Assembly (NCBI RefSeq): GCF_003096075.1 | Contig: NZ_CP015449.1 | Span: 2,101,001-2,165,000, forward strand | Direction: 5' to 3' | DNA length: 64,000 bases | DNA from: Dietzia lutea | Lineage (GTDB): Bacteria > Actinomycetota > Actinomycetes > Mycobacteriales > Mycobacteriaceae | Part shown: piece after piece, positions 63,255-64,000 of the stretch | Layout of the letters: every line of letters starts with the position of its first letter | How positions within the stretch are numbered: position 1 is the first letter of the stretch | Made by a program: the position numbers and the translations under genes | Notes under the pieces: model-generated | The model's input: only the letters and a program-made list of their open reading frames with translations | The model's database searches: none | What the model was told of the DNA's origin: nothing

Positions 63255-64000
63255 CCGCGACGCCGCGGTGGACCCCGGGGCGATGCCCGGGTCGTCCTCC
63301 GCATCCCATCGGGAGAGCGGCCCGCTGCCTACCCCCCGCTCCCGCCGTCGCTACTGGATCGTGCTGGCCGCCCTGATCCTGCTGGCGGTGGGGTTCGGGT
63401 TCGGCATCCTCGCCTGGGACAACCCCATGCCGATCGGTTCCACCGGCTTCTGGCGCGTGGCCGAACTCCGCACCACCACCGTCGTGGTCATGGTGATCGT
63501 CGCACTCTGCCAGGCCCTCGCCACGGTGAGCTTCCAGACCGTCGCCAACAACCGCATCGTGACCCCGTCGATCATGGGGTTCGAGGCCCTGTACGTCGCG
63601 GTCCAGACCTCGGCCATCTACTTCCTCGGCGCCGCCGGCCTCATGGCGCTGACGGGCCTTCCGCAGTTCGTCCTGCAGGTGGCGCTCATGGTGGGGCTGT
63701 CCGTGGCGCTCTACGGCTGGCTGCTCTCCGGTCGCTACGCCAACATCCAGGTCATGCTGCTCATCGGCATCGTGATCGGCGGCGGGCTCGGATCGATCTC
63801 GACGTTCATGCAGCGCCTGCTCACCCCCAGCGACTTCGACATCCTCACCGCCCGGCTGTTCGGCTCGATGGCCAACGCGGAGGTGTCCTACTTCCCGGTG
63901 GCCATCCCGCTGTGCCTGTTCGCGGCCGTCATGCTGGTGCTCAGCGCCAAGCGGCTCAACGTGGTCTCACTGGGCAAGGACATCACCCAGAACCTCGGGC
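63247..64000 (+). CDS. Second iron-siderophore ABC permease (FecCD family), cut by right edge
   Basis: At least 251 residues, C-terminus missing. A disordered ~35-residue Pro/Ser/Arg head precedes membrane helices with ELRTTTVVVMVIVALCQALATVSFQTVANNRIVTPSIMGFEALY, the FecCD signature of the partner permease. ATG 63247 lies inside the previous gene, giving translational coupling. The ATPase gene should follow beyond the window; it is not visible here. Confidence 0.88.
   Translation, partial: MDSRDAAVDPGAMPGSSSASHRESGPLPTPRSRRRYWIVLAALILLAVGFGFGILAWDNPMPIGSTGFWRVAELRTTTVVVMVIVALCQALATVSFQTVANNRIVTPSIMGFEALYVAVQTSAIYFLGAAGLMALTGLPQFVLQVALMVGLSVALYGWLLSGRYANIQVMLLIGIVIGGGLGSISTFMQRLLTPSDFDILTARLFGSMANAEVSYFPVAIPLCLFAAVMLVLSAKRLNVVSLGKDITQNLG

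Overview
The window is about 70% G+C by eye and packed with actinobacterial genes. Mycothiol synthesis (mshB), coenzyme F420 synthesis (fbiC), an F420-type LLM oxidoreductase, a fused 2-oxoglutarate decarboxylase/E1-E2 (kgd), a SigE-RseA-HtrA-TatB envelope-stress cluster, a DtxR/IdeR-type iron box and many GTG starts point to the Mycobacteriales (Corynebacteriales). Gene content resembles Dietzia, Gordonia or Rhodococcus. Genus is inference; no rRNA or tRNA gene is visible to settle it. Much of the order from 13 kb to 54 kb parallels the Mycobacterium tuberculosis Rv1165-Rv1248 interval (recalled, not searched), so most of the window is conserved chromosome rather than a mobile island. I see no insertion sequence, prophage, integrase, CRISPR array or attachment site.

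Layout. 1-6.8 kb: DNA-processing block, with a truncated SbcC/YhaN-like ATPase plus SbcD-like nuclease, an overlapping SNF2 helicase/SWIM-finger pair, and a divergent exported HNH nuclease. 6.8-8.9 kb: DEAD-box RNA helicase. 8.9-13.3 kb: a four-gene overlapping unit (TetR regulator, PLP deaminase/racemase-like enzyme, M20 peptidase, MFS transporter), divergent from an aldonolactone oxidase. 14.9-19.6 kb: a small unknown protein and kgd, ending in a strong hairpin terminator. 19.6-22.8 kb: an orphan betaine-type binding lipoprotein and a SUFU/GS17M/CitE-like overlapping cluster. 22.9-27.2 kb: MgtE-N/CBS protein, DUF1003 protein, lytic transglycosylase and Mrp ATPase. 27.3-31.3 kb: tatB, htrA, rseA, sigE and a divergent O-methyltransferase. 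31.4-33.9 kb: divergent glgC and glgA/glgM. 34-39.5 kb: rRNA methyltransferase-like protein, leucyl aminopeptidase, DUF3117, a DivIVA-like protein, folP2 and two LOG-family proteins. 39.6-43.4 kb: lysine/DAP genes dapE, dapD, dapC, with ferredoxin. 43.5-53.7 kb: fbiC, two PH-domain membrane proteins, a small membrane protein, mshB, lpqW and typA. 54-57.2 kb: a secreted protein coupled to a sirtuin, an aquaporin and a coiled-coil membrane protein. 57.3-60.9 kb: a CoA-transferase, an LLM oxidoreductase and a second, divergent GlgC-like protein. 61-64 kb: an iron-box-controlled iron-siderophore ABC importer that runs off the end.

How the genes work together. SigE, its zinc-binding anti-sigma factor and HtrA form an envelope-stress circuit, with tatB just downstream. 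dapC, dapD and dapE supply meso-diaminopimelate for the wall. glgC/glgA make glucan precursors. fbiC supplies F420, which the LLM oxidoreductase may use. The FecB/FecCD genes import iron chelates under probable DtxR/IdeR repression.

Two themes recur. Translational overlap (ATGA or GTGA) joins at least fourteen gene pairs. Ten genes carry a TANNNT -10-like hexamer only 6-9 nt before the start codon, the arrangement expected of leaderless mRNAs. I do not see a clearly new biological system. The most unusual items are the second GlgC with an altered sugar-phosphate motif, a 21-bp perfect palindrome between dapD and dapC, the SUFU/GS17M/CitE cluster and the SNF2-SWIM plus SbcCD-like block.
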